From positions 372,001-436,000 of the forward strand of contig CALTBR010000001.1 of the NCBI GenBank assembly GCA_943842425.1: DNA of 64,000 nucleotides, given 5' to 3'. Position numbers and translations under genes: made by a program. Below are positions 9,239 through 17,851 of this stretch, one piece after another. The first letter of the stretch is position 1. Every line of letters begins with the position of its first letter. The notes under the pieces were generated by a model. It was not told the origin of the DNA. It ran no database searches and saw only the letters and a program-made list of their open reading frames with translations. The stretch comes from UBA974 sp002292405 (GTDB lineage Bacteria; Bacteroidota; Bacteroidia; Flavobacteriales_D; Sanyastnellaceae).

Positions 9239-9589
9239 TTAGTAATATCCCACTTGAATTAATCCACGATTAATTAATTTTTTGGACAGATGTTCAATTT
9301 GCAAAACAACTAAATATGTTCCGGGAGAAACGGGCAGTCCGGTTTCACTGATAAAAAAGAGAGAGTTGTTGTTGTTTAATCCAAATAAGTCCTGCCTCCA
9401 CCTCATATCTAAGGTGAGTTCTTCAAAAGGTTCGACAGTGCAAGCATACACTCTATAAATCCCTGCTGAAAGAGCATCGAGTGTCCAAGATTCATAACTT
9501 TCTTGCTCCCAACCGGATGAGACCTGCCAAGTAATAGAATCTATGGGTATTGGGAGTGATAAAAATGATATAATGGATAGTAAACACAT
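9239..9589 (-). CDS. Small secreted protein of unknown function
   Basis: A 116-residue product with a short hydrophobic N-terminus (MCLLSIISFLSLPIP) that could be a signal peptide, followed by a beta-rich region with many aromatic residues. The C-terminal half, with SPGTYLVVLQIEH and a final GLIQVGYY, resembles the GxYxxxL pattern of T9SS C-terminal or FlgD-like Ig domains, but lacks a convincing full CTD. I do not recognise a family. It is first in the minus-strand block leading to DUF4271 and hemD, 21 bases upstream of the DUF4271 start. Confidence 0.55.
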   Translation of the reverse strand: MCLLSIISFLSLPIPIDSITWQVSSGWEQESYESWTLDALSAGIYRVYACTVEPFEELTLDMRWRQDLFGLNNNNSLFFISETGLPVSPGTYLVVLQIEHLSKKLINRGLIQVGYY

Positions 9590-9654
9590 GTTGAGTAGCT
9601 ATTTATGCAAAGTTCTTCTGGTTAATAAGATTTACAAAACCACACATAAAACCG

Positions 9655-9684
9655 TTGTAAGCGCACACAAAGTTTTTAGCTTTG
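9655..9684 (+). promoter_or_regulatory. asd promoter, -33/-7 type, leaderless geometry
   Basis: TTG (9655-9657), a 19-base spacer, then TAGCTTTG (9677-9684): a full match to the Bacteroidota consensus. The asd ATG begins after only 4 bases (9689), near where transcription should start. Confidence 0.7.
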
Positions 9685-9688
9685 TTTT

Positions 9689-10693
9689 ATGAAATCAATA
9701 CGCATAGCAGTTGTGGGGGCGACAGGTTTAGTAGGAACAACTGTGCTGAAGATTCTGGAAGAAAGAAACTTCCCAATTGCGACAATACTGCCTGTAGCGT
9801 CTGAGAAATCTATAGGAAAATGTATAAACTTTAGAGGAGTAAAGGTTGGGATTATAAGCCTTAAAAGTGCTCTATCTGAAAAGCCAGATGTGGCGATTTT
9901 TTCAGCAGGAGGTAAAGTGAGCCAAGAATGGGCGCCGAAATTTTCTGATGCAGGAGTGACGGTCATTGACAACAGTTCTGCTTGGCGGATGAACGAAAAA
10001 ATCAAATTGGTCGTTCCTGAAGTGAACGGTGACTGCCTTACTTCTAGTGACATGATTATTGCAAATCCCAATTGTACCACAATGCAGCTTGTGATGGTTC
10101 TCAAGCCCCTTCACGATAAATTTAAGATACTTAGAGGAGTTGTAAGTACATATCAAAGCGTTACTGGAACCGGTCAACTCGCAGTTTCTCAAATGATGGA
10201 TGAGCGCTCTGGCCTAACGCCATCTGAAATGGCATATCCTCATCCCATTGATAAAAACTGCATTCCACATTGCGATGTCTTTCAGGACAACGGATACACA
10301 AAGGAGGAGATGAAAGTGCATTTCGAAACAAAAAAAATCATGAGAGATGATTCAATTTCTTTGAGCTGTACAGCCGTACGTATCCCTGTGATGTTTGGAC
10401 ACGGGGAGTCTGTTTTTTTAGAATTTAATAAGGAGTACGACATGGAGGAGGTTAAATCTACGCTCTCGTCTTTCCCCGGCGTGGTTCTTCGTGACAATCC
10501 CAACTCAAATGAATACCCCATGCCCATAAATGCTCAGGGAAAGGATGAGGTGTTTGTGGGGCGATTGCGCCGGGATCTAAATAATCCTCGTGGTTTACAT
10601 CTTTGGATTGTAAGTGATAACCTTCGCAAGGGAGCAGCTACCAATACATTACAAATTGTAGAGTTATTGAACTCTGCAGGTCGTTGGGGATAA
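9689..10693 (+). CDS. asd: Aspartate-semialdehyde dehydrogenase
   Basis: NADP-dependent reduction of aspartyl phosphate to aspartate semialdehyde, the branch point for lysine/diaminopimelate, threonine and methionine. The Rossmann motif GATGLVGTTVL (10-20) opens the protein; the acylated nucleophile is Cys129 in NPNCTT, and the catalytic histidine lies in VRIPVMFGHGES (about 236). At 334 residues it is a normal bacterial enzyme. It stands alone on the plus strand with its own promoter. lysC, which makes its substrate, is at the far end of this window. Confidence 0.96.
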   Translation: MKSIRIAVVGATGLVGTTVLKILEERNFPIATILPVASEKSIGKCINFRGVKVGIISLKSALSEKPDVAIFSAGGKVSQEWAPKFSDAGVTVIDNSSAWRMNEKIKLVVPEVNGDCLTSSDMIIANPNCTTMQLVMVLKPLHDKFKILRGVVSTYQSVTGTGQLAVSQMMDERSGLTPSEMAYPHPIDKNCIPHCDVFQDNGYTKEEMKVHFETKKIMRDDSISLSCTAVRIPVMFGHGESVFLEFNKEYDMEEVKSTLSSFPGVVLRDNPNSNEYPMPINAQGKDEVFVGRLRRDLNNPRGLHLWIVSDNLRKGAATNTLQIVELLNSAGRWG

Positions 10694-10710
10694 TTCCACA
10701 TACAAAACTA

Positions 10711-10739
10711 TTGATTATGGTGGCTGTGTTGGTATTTTG
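10711..10739 (+). promoter_or_regulatory. Promoter of the TonB-dependent receptor gene cluster
   Basis: TTG (10711-10713), a 19-base spacer, then TATTTTG (10733-10739), a -7 element one base shorter than consensus. The ATG of the receptor is at 10759, giving a short leader, unlike the leaderless genes elsewhere in the window. Confidence 0.45.
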
Positions 10740-10758
10740 CAGGGAATAGTAAAATTTA

Positions 10759-13584
10759 ATGAAAACATACATCTTAACTTTTGTCGCGATTCTTTATGCG
10801 ACGATTTCTTTAGCTCAAACAACAATTCGTGGTAGAGTAGTCGACGCTATATCGGGCAATGGATTAATTGGAGCATCGGTTTATTTAGAGGATTTTAATG
10901 AAGGCTCATTTACAGATTTTGATGGGTTTTTTCAATTTAAAACACGTGTACAGGGCCAAACAAACTTAGTTGCTACAACGATGGGCTACTCCAAAGTAAA
11001 AAAGTACATCTCTCTTTCAGGAACTGGGCTAATGAACATGGGGGACATCGTACTTGAGCCAAGTGCAATCGGATTACAAGAGGCAGATGTTATAGCCTCT
11101 GTATCTGTTGATCGCGCAACACCAGTGGCGGTTTCTACGATTGACGCTCGCGAAATAGAAGAAAAAATAGGCGACAGAGAACTCGTAGAAGTATTAAATT
11201 TTACACCAGGAGTTTACGCAACCAAAGGAGGAGGTGGATTTGGCGACAGTAGAATTAATATTCGTGGATTTGACCAACGTAATGTGGCGGTTCTTGTAAA
11301 CGGTATTCCCGTGAACGATATGGAGAATGGCTGGGTGTATTGGTCGAACTGGGCAGGTCTTGGGGATGCCGTTAGAACGATGCAAGTTCAACGTGGACTA
11401 GGTGCATCTAAACTCGCAATTAACTCCGTTGGTGGAACCATTAATATTGTAACGAAAGCAACTGATGTAGAAAAGGGTGGGAGCTTTAAAACTTCGATTA
11501 CTGATTATGGACTAACTAAACATATGCTTTCCCTCAGTTCAGGAGTACTCCCAAGCGGTTGGGCAGTTAGCGCTATTGGATCTCGTACTTATGGTGAGGG
11601 TTATGTCGATGCTACATTTGTTGATGCCTGGAGTTATTTCCTAACAGCCGCAAAAGATTTCGGAGGTCACCGACTTGTATTTACAGCCATAGGAGCACCT
11701 CAAACTCACGGCCAACGTCGAGGTCAGCTCACTGTTAATCGTTTCAATGATATTAATAAACTCCCTGACAGCTTAGGGTATGAAGGCCACAGATGGAATG
11801 ACGACTGGGGATATCTTGACGGAGAAGTGCTTAACTCAAAAGTGAATGGATATCACAAACCACAAATTGCGCTCAATCACTACTTCCAACTTACTGAGCG
11901 CTCACACCTTTCGACATCTGCATATGTGAGTTACGGAAAAGGCTATGGATCAAGATATAATGGGACTAACAACGCTCGACTCTACGAAACCCTTGCAGAC
12001 GGGACTACTGTACAGACTACTAGGTACTGGGATTATTTATACGAATCAAATGTAAATAACACGTTACCTGTGACTTATCCGGAGTTTGAAATTGCTTATA
12101 ACGAGTCATCTGGGGCATGGGTGGACACTCTACAACATAAAGGGGGTCCGGTTATTGTTAATGGGGATACTTTAATAGGAGGAAGATCGAGCAGTGTTAT
12201 TGAGAATGCGCATAATGAGCACTTTTGGACTGGAATATTAAGCACTTTGAAATCAGAACTAACTCCCAACCTCAACCTCATTGCGGGAGTGGATATGCGT
12301 TACTATGAAGGGCATCACTTCAAACGTGCCTCAAATTTACTGGGGGGAGATTTCTATATGCAGTCATTCTCAACCGTAACAGGATATGGCATCAACCCAG
12401 AGTATCAGCTTATGGCTACAGAGGGGGATAAAGTTGATTACGATGACACAGGCTATGTGAAGTACGCAGGGTTCTTTACTCAGCTGGAGTATAATACAGA
12501 TAAAATCTCAGCATTTATAGCTGCAACAGGCTCTTACACTGGATATCGCCGAGAGGATCCATATACTTACTTTCGCTACGACGAGACCGGTGTTCAGGAG
12601 GTCACGGAGTACAACCAGGAAACGGATGAGTACGTTACTACAGAGCAGTTTATGTATGGAGTTCTAAGCCAAAAAGCAAGTTCTCCAGGTTACAACGCTA
12701 AGCTAGGCGGTTCTTATGCGATTACAGAAACGAATCACATTTACCTAAATGCTGGAGCTTACTCACGTGCGCCTTTTATTAGGAATGTTTTCCCGAATTA
12801 CCAAAACGTGCTTTCAAATGAGAATCTCGTCAATGAAAAAGTTGAAGCTCTTGAGATAGGGTATAGAGTGCGATTACCGAAAGCGTCACTAGATATTAAT
12901 ATGTACCACACGAAGTGGAAGGACAAGTCGATTATGTCAGGCCCTCTCCTTAGACCTGATGGAACTGAGTATAGGGCTTTCGTAAGAGGTCTTGTCGAGA
13001 CGCACGATGGAATTGAACTGGAGTTTCGTGCTAAACCACTACCATATCTCGAGATTGGAGGTCTTGTGAGCATAGGGGATTGGAGATGGGATAACGATGT
13101 AGATGCAGAGATATTAGATGAGAATACGAACGAGGTTATTGACTCGATGCATATCTATTCTGCGGGATTAAAGGTGAGTGATGCGCCACAAACTCAGTTT
13201 GGTCTACAAGCTCGAATGGATCTTCCTAAGAACTTTCGAATGGGAGCGAGTTATGTTTACAACATGAATTTATATGCTCAATTTGAGATAGATCAGGACA
13301 GGGATGATGAGTCACGAATCGGAATGCAGCCTGTGCAATTGGAGGATTATGGATATTTAGATGCTAACCTTAGCTGGAATACGAGAGCTCGTGGACTTGA
13401 TGTTAGATTGGGTTTGAATGTTCAGAATGCCATGAATACAATCTACATGAATGAGGCGGATGAAACGTGGATTACAAATCCTCAAACGGGCGTGAAGGAA
13501 CAAGGTACTGTTGAAAACGGACAACTAGAGGGGTATTGGTCATATGGTCGTACTGTATCTTTCTCAGTGAAAATAGGATTTTAA
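10759..13584 (+). CDS. TonB-dependent outer-membrane receptor
   Basis: A 941-residue receptor with an N-terminal signal peptide (about 1-19, ending SLAQ), a carboxypeptidase-regulatory-like beta-sandwich (about 22-105), a plug domain (about 115-235, with FTPGVYATKGGGGFGDSRIN and IRGFDQRNVAVLVNGIPV) and a 22-strand-type barrel ending in aromatic SFSVKIGF. Such proteins import siderophores, glycans or other large nutrients using TonB energy. No SusD partner follows, so it is not a classical SusCD pair. The next two genes (15- and 13-base gaps) are probably co-transcribed. The substrate is unknown. Confidence 0.92.
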   Translation: MKTYILTFVAILYATISLAQTTIRGRVVDAISGNGLIGASVYLEDFNEGSFTDFDGFFQFKTRVQGQTNLVATTMGYSKVKKYISLSGTGLMNMGDIVLEPSAIGLQEADVIASVSVDRATPVAVSTIDAREIEEKIGDRELVEVLNFTPGVYATKGGGGFGDSRINIRGFDQRNVAVLVNGIPVNDMENGWVYWSNWAGLGDAVRTMQVQRGLGASKLAINSVGGTINIVTKATDVEKGGSFKTSITDYGLTKHMLSLSSGVLPSGWAVSAIGSRTYGEGYVDATFVDAWSYFLTAAKDFGGHRLVFTAIGAPQTHGQRRGQLTVNRFNDINKLPDSLGYEGHRWNDDWGYLDGEVLNSKVNGYHKPQIALNHYFQLTERSHLSTSAYVSYGKGYGSRYNGTNNARLYETLADGTTVQTTRYWDYLYESNVNNTLPVTYPEFEIAYNESSGAWVDTLQHKGGPVIVNGDTLIGGRSSSVIENAHNEHFWTGILSTLKSELTPNLNLIAGVDMRYYEGHHFKRASNLLGGDFYMQSFSTVTGYGINPEYQLMATEGDKVDYDDTGYVKYAGFFTQLEYNTDKISAFIAATGSYTGYRREDPYTYFRYDETGVQEVTEYNQETDEYVTTEQFMYGVLSQKASSPGYNAKLGGSYAITETNHIYLNAGAYSRAPFIRNVFPNYQNVLSNENLVNEKVEALEIGYRVRLPKASLDINMYHTKWKDKSIMSGPLLRPDGTEYRAFVRGLVETHDGIELEFRAKPLPYLEIGGLVSIGDWRWDNDVDAEILDENTNEVIDSMHIYSAGLKVSDAPQTQFGLQARMDLPKNFRMGASYVYNMNLYAQFEIDQDRDDESRIGMQPVQLEDYGYLDANLSWNTRARGLDVRLGLNVQNAMNTIYMNEADETWITNPQTGVKEQGTVENGQLEGYWSYGRTVSFSVKIGF

Positions 13585-13599
13585 TTGTAAATTAATAAC

Positions 13600-14169
13600 A
13601 TGAAAAATATATTTGTAATTGCGTTGTTTTTATGCGCAACCTCTTTGTCAGCTCAGTCTGATGGGCCAGGACAAGTCGTAAAAGCAAATCCCTTCGGTTT
13701 TATTGTAGGTCAATACCAATTCGGGTATGAACACGCATTAACAGACCAATTTTCTTTACAAATGTCGGCAGGAATCCTTACAGGATCAGGTTCTGCTACC
13801 GATTCAATTTCGATGGAAACAGTCACATCATCACGTTCAGGATTTATTGTGATTCCAGAATTTAGATTCTATCCAGGAGGCAATTCTTGTGAAGGCTTTT
13901 ATATTGCAGCTCTTGCTCGTTATAGAACTGTTGAATGGGATGTTGATGGGGATGAATGGTACAATAAAAATGCCATCGGAGCTGCAGCTGTACTTGGATA
14001 CCAATGGTATGGTGACGGCTTGATGGTTGATGTGTTTTTTGGGCCTCAGTTTAAAAGTGTAAGTACAGAGTGGTTTGATGGTACCTTGTCAGAATTAGAT
14101 GATGCGCTTTTTCCTGAGGGAGACGGCACTGGTGTTAGATTTGGTATAAATTTAGGATTTGGTTGGTAA
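13600..14169 (+). CDS. Outer-membrane beta-barrel protein (DUF3575-like size)
   Basis: A 189-residue secreted protein with a signal peptide (about 1-19, ending SLSAQ) and alternating hydrophobic strands ending in GVRFGINLGFGW, the aromatic end expected of an eight-stranded barrel. Segments such as QFGYEHALTDQFSLQMS and IPEFRFYPGG are typical of small Bacteroidota porin-like proteins. Function unknown. Its position directly between a TonB receptor and a T9SS cargo gene suggests expression as an outer-surface module. Confidence 0.75.
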   Translation: MKNIFVIALFLCATSLSAQSDGPGQVVKANPFGFIVGQYQFGYEHALTDQFSLQMSAGILTGSGSATDSISMETVTSSRSGFIVIPEFRFYPGGNSCEGFYIAALARYRTVEWDVDGDEWYNKNAIGAAAVLGYQWYGDGLMVDVFFGPQFKSVSTEWFDGTLSELDDALFPEGDGTGVRFGINLGFGW

Positions 14170-14182
14170 AATATAGAATGAA

Positions 14183-15427
14183 ATGAAGAAGATTTTAGGA
14201 GGGTTTTTAATTATTGCGGTTTCTTTTGCATCGTTGACATTGATTAGGGCACAAGGTCCAGACGAATATTGGGTAGGGCTTGAAGAATACGCGGTGCATA
14301 CAGAAGGTGAACTGTCTGGAATGACCACATGGAGGATGTATATTCACATGCTACATGCTGACGACTACCTCTCAGCTTGCACTGGCAGTGATGAATATCC
14401 TTGGATCATGGAGTCAACATCTTCTCCAGCGTGGTATCAAAACCCAGACGCAAGTGAGACGTTCGCTAATGCGATCAACCCCGCGTTTTACACTGCTTTT
14501 CCGGAATTGGAATATGACAGTTGGTTAACTATAGGAGTTGAGAATTCTTTAGATCCTATGGAACTACTTTCTTTAGCTGATCCGATTTACGATGCTTTCG
14601 CAGCTTTTGAGGCAGGCGATAATGTTATTGCGAACACTCCTGTTGGTAATGGTTGGGCTACTTTTTTCCCTGGTTTAGGAGCTGATAACGCTGGTTTTGC
14701 AGGAGATGATTTGAAGGTTCTTATTGGCCAACTTACTACTTCAGGAACGATCTCAGGAACGATCTATTTTCAGATATTTCCTATGGGAATTCAATCTCCA
14801 GACTTAAGAATTCTTCTTCCCATCCTATATGCTCCTACTCAGTGTATGGACGCTGAAGCATGTAATTACGATGCAAGTGCTTGGACAAATGACGATTGCG
14901 TGTATGGCCCTTCAGCCGGAGTAATTGAAGGGGATAATTCAGTTGAGATAGGTGTTGGAGTGTCTGAATGGTCCTACTCTTGTAGCGCTGATGCGGCTTC
15001 ATTCGAGTGGACTATAACGGGAGGGACTATCCTTTCAGGTCAAGGGACTTCATTTGTAACTGTCGAATGGATTGGAGATATTACGGATGGCGTTTTATCT
15101 GTTGTAGCGTCTTCTGCGTCAGGTTGTGTAGGAGAAATTTCTACGATAGGCGTTGATGTAGTTACGGGAGTTGAAGACCTTGTCTTTTCTCAAAACCTTG
15201 ATGTTTTTCCAAGCCCGACTTCATCTACGATTGCTGTTTCTTTAGACGGAGACATAGCTTTAAGTAATAACTTCTGTGAGATTTATTCTCTATCGGGTCA
15301 GAAGGTTATAGAGTTTACTCTTTCTCAATCTGAGATAGATGTTTCTGGCTTATCAAATGGCACTTACCTTATTATAGTTGATACAGAGCGAGGACTTATC
15401 CGCCAGTCTTTCGTTGTAGCAAAGTAA
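14183..15427 (+). CDS. T9SS type A sorting-domain protein
   Basis: A 414-residue secreted protein. It has an N-terminal signal peptide (about 1-23), an unrecognised N-terminal domain of about 190 residues, a MDAEACNYDASA Cys-rich repeat unit (about 215-235), and a PKD/Ig-like segment (about 245-325). A C-terminal type IX sorting domain (about 335-414) begins VFPSPTSS and carries SGQKVIEF, LSNGTYLIIV and a final FVVAK. The sorting domain directs export through the T9SS and usually cleavage by PorU and surface attachment. The MDxxACNYD unit recurs in many Flavobacteriales surface proteins. Last gene of the receptor cluster. Function of the N-terminal domain unknown. Confidence 0.85.
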   Translation: MKKILGGFLIIAVSFASLTLIRAQGPDEYWVGLEEYAVHTEGELSGMTTWRMYIHMLHADDYLSACTGSDEYPWIMESTSSPAWYQNPDASETFANAINPAFYTAFPELEYDSWLTIGVENSLDPMELLSLADPIYDAFAAFEAGDNVIANTPVGNGWATFFPGLGADNAGFAGDDLKVLIGQLTTSGTISGTIYFQIFPMGIQSPDLRILLPILYAPTQCMDAEACNYDASAWTNDDCVYGPSAGVIEGDNSVEIGVGVSEWSYSCSADAASFEWTITGGTILSGQGTSFVTVEWIGDITDGVLSVVASSASGCVGEISTIGVDVVTGVEDLVFSQNLDVFPSPTSSTIAVSLDGDIALSNNFCEIYSLSGQKVIEFTLSQSEIDVSGLSNGTYLIIVDTERGLIRQSFVVAK

Positions 15428-15456
15428 AAAAGCAGGGAGCAACTAAAGGACATATT

Positions 15457-15985
15457 TTATCTTAAAACGAGAACTTTCAAAAGTTTTCGTTTTCTGTTTT
15501 TTGGAGGTTCCTCAGATGTTCTGCCGACAGCCATCATAGCCATAGGTATTACAGTATTTGGAAGCCTTAAAAACTTCGCCAACTCTTTGCTGTAAAAACC
15601 TCCTATTTGTTGTGAATGCAGTCCTAGTGCAGAGATTTCTACGAGCATTTGTCCTACAGCAAGGCCACAGCAATATTGGGCAGAGGGGTCTAACTGGCCA
15701 TTGTAATCACTTTGTGTTTTAGCTAGAATAACTGCGATTCCACCGCAGTCCTTCATCCACTTCCTATTTGAATCAACAGGGAAAGAAAGCATTTTTTCAA
15801 AATTCTTGTGGTCGCGCGATGTGTACACGAATCTCCACGGCTGGTTATTATAACCAGATGGAGCCCAACGAGCAGCTTCAAAAGCTGACTCAACATCCTC
15901 AAAACGAACATTTGTTTTATCGAAAGAATAAGGGCTAAATCTCTTTTTTATGGTTGAGAGTACTGATATTTTGTGGCGACTTCAT
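15457..15985 (-). pseudogene. Nitroreductase-family protein, apparent frameshift near the N-terminus
   Basis: FMN-dependent nitroreductase fold. The frame that is open from 15981 to 15457 encodes KKRFSPYSFD, ARWAPSGYNNQPWRFVY (the FMN-binding N-terminal motif) and the C-terminal ALGLHSQQIGGFY and MMAVGRTSE parts. That frame contains no ATG, GTG or TTG before the GTG at 15828, which would delete the FMN motif. An ATG at 15985, 26 bases after the metG stop, is in another frame and reaches the coding frame only if one A is removed from an A6 run (T6 on the plus strand, 15944-15949). So either a frameshift, slippage, a non-standard start or a sequence error. Function if intact: reduction of nitro or quinone compounds, substrate unknown. 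Confidence 0.7.
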
Positions 15986-16010
15986 AATTGATTTAACGTA
16001 TTACATCTCC

Positions 16011-17756
16011 TCAGCCACCCTTGTTTCCAAGTTTTGCTTTCTCAGCTTCCACAGTTTCTTCGTCGATTTTTGTAAATAATATAGGTAGATCTCCTAATAT
16101 GGTTTCGTCATTTACAATGGTAGGAGAGACGTCTTTCCAAGTAGACCCTTCTACTCCGAATGAGACAGAGATTTTCGAAGCAGTTTGAGGCAGGAAGGGT
16201 TCGAGTACTATCCCTAAGTTTCCTACCACTTGACAGGCTAGATGCATGATGGTTCTTACTCTTTCTGGATCATTTTTTTGAAGTTTCCATGGCTCAACCT
16301 CAGTGAGGTATTTATTCCCGCGTCTTGCTACATTCATAGCTTCGAGTTGTGCATCACGGTAGCGATGCCTCAATATTAAATCACCTATCCCTTCACCAGC
16401 TACTTCAAGTACAGCAATAAGCGATTTATCTACATCAGTTAAAGCATCTTTCTTTGGAGCGCACGGTACAACACCATCATAATACTTGCGAGTTAGCACG
16501 AGGACACGATTCACGAAATTTCCAAGCACATCTGCCAGTTCGTTATTTATCCTATCCCGATAATCGTTCCAGGTAAATTCACTGTCGCGCTGCTCTGGCA
16601 TGATAGAAGTCAGAACATAACGCATTGGATCGCTTCCAGATGGATTGTTTTCTAAAAATTCACTAATCCAAACAGCCCAATTTCTAGAAGTAGAAATCTT
16701 ATCGCCCTCCAGATTCATAAACTCATTTGCCGGCACCTGGTGAGGTAAAATAAAGTCTCCGTGTTGCTTAAGTAAAATTGGGAAAATGATACAGTGGAAT
16801 ACAATGTTATCTTTTCCGATAAAGTGAAGTAATTCGGTATCTGCATTTTGCCACCAGTTGCGCCAATCCTGTCCATTCTTCTCAGCCCACTCCATTGTAG
16901 CGGTAATATATCCAAGTGGAGCATCAAGCCAAACATAGAGCACTTTTCCATCAGCTCCCTCTACTGGAACCGGCACACCCCAATTCAAATCGCGAGTCAT
17001 CGCTCTACTTTGCAATCCACCGTCGATCCAACTTTTACATTGGCCTACAACATGACTTTTCCATGCCTTAGCATCATGATGTGCTTTACCTTTTAGCATT
17101 CCATTCTCTATGTAATCCTTTAACCACTCCTCATGCCTTCCCATAGGTAAATACCAAAGTGTAGTAGGCTTTAAAACAGGTTTTGCTCCACTAAGAGTCG
17201 ACTTTGGGTTTATCAGTTCTGTAGGAGAAAGAGTTGATCCACATTTCTCGCACTGATCTCCAAATGCCTCGTCAGCATGACATTTAGGACACGTACCAGT
17301 AATATATCTATCGGCTAAAAATTGGTCAGCTTCCTCGTCGAAATACTGTTTCTGAGTCTTTACTTCAAAACTATCATTCTCCAGAAGTTTCAAGAAAAAA
17401 TCTTGAGCCACCTTGTGATGTTTTTCACTTGAAGTTCTACTATAGTGATCGAAACTGATATCCAACCCCTTAAATGCCCTTTGCATTTCAACATGATATT
17501 TATCTACGATTTCACGTGGTGTCGTCCCGTCTTTTTTCGCCCTTAACGTAATTGCAGCTCCGTGCTCATCACTTCCACACACCCAAAGCACCTCTTCTCC
17601 TGCACTACGCAAATACCTAACATAAATGTCCGCCGGCAAATACGCACCAGCCATATGACCCACGTGAATAGGCCCGTTTGCATATGGTAGAGCCGAAGTA
17701 ATTAGCCGTCTTTTCGGTGTCCTAATTAATTGGGTCGTTGATTGCAATTTATTCAT
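16011..17756 (-). CDS. metG: Methionyl-tRNA synthetase (short form without C-terminal tRNA-binding domain)
   Basis: Charges tRNA-Met. The class I signature is PYANGPIHVGH (about 24-34); a four-cysteine zinc knuckle is seen (CPKCH and CEKCG, about 157-173). The second ATP motif reads DKISTS instead of KMSKS, the usual Bacteroidota form. The anticodon-binding helical domain ends near residue 560. Bacteroidota MetG is normally about 680-700 residues with a C-terminal Trbp111/EMAP-like domain; this one stops at 581 with the nitroreductase gene just downstream, so that domain is absent. The ATG is 5 bases after TATTTTTG. Confidence 0.95.
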   Translation of the reverse strand: MNKLQSTTQLIRTPKRRLITSALPYANGPIHVGHMAGAYLPADIYVRYLRSAGEEVLWVCGSDEHGAAITLRAKKDGTTPREIVDKYHVEMQRAFKGLDISFDHYSRTSSEKHHKVAQDFFLKLLENDSFEVKTQKQYFDEEADQFLADRYITGTCPKCHADEAFGDQCEKCGSTLSPTELINPKSTLSGAKPVLKPTTLWYLPMGRHEEWLKDYIENGMLKGKAHHDAKAWKSHVVGQCKSWIDGGLQSRAMTRDLNWGVPVPVEGADGKVLYVWLDAPLGYITATMEWAEKNGQDWRNWWQNADTELLHFIGKDNIVFHCIIFPILLKQHGDFILPHQVPANEFMNLEGDKISTSRNWAVWISEFLENNPSGSDPMRYVLTSIMPEQRDSEFTWNDYRDRINNELADVLGNFVNRVLVLTRKYYDGVVPCAPKKDALTDVDKSLIAVLEVAGEGIGDLILRHRYRDAQLEAMNVARRGNKYLTEVEPWKLQKNDPERVRTIMHLACQVVGNLGIVLEPFLPQTASKISVSFGVEGSTWKDVSPTIVNDETILGDLPILFTKIDEETVEAEKAKLGNKGG

Positions 17757-17761
17757 TAGCC

Positions 17762-17769
17762 CAAAAATA
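17762..17769 (-). promoter_or_regulatory. -7 element of metG
   Basis: On the minus strand TATTTTTG (17769-17762) matches TAnnTTTG and ends 5 bases before the metG ATG. No clear -33 TTG at 19-21 bases. Confidence 0.4.
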
Positions 17770-17851
17770 CCTCACTCCCCCCAGACTCATTAACTTCACC
17801 GCAAAGAATGTCACACAAAGTTTTTCATAGACGCTTTCATAAAACGTTTTA

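Noticed and set aside
14741..14764. Tandem 12-base repeat TCAGGAACGATC x2 in the T9SS cargo gene
   Set aside because: Only two copies, encodes SGTI twice in a beta-rich stretch; ordinary sequence chance or short slippage.
15457..15828. Nitroreductase as a complete 123-residue protein starting at GTG 15828
   Set aside because: This start falls inside the conserved FMN-binding segment; the 5' part of the gene is clearly coding in the same frame back to about 15950.
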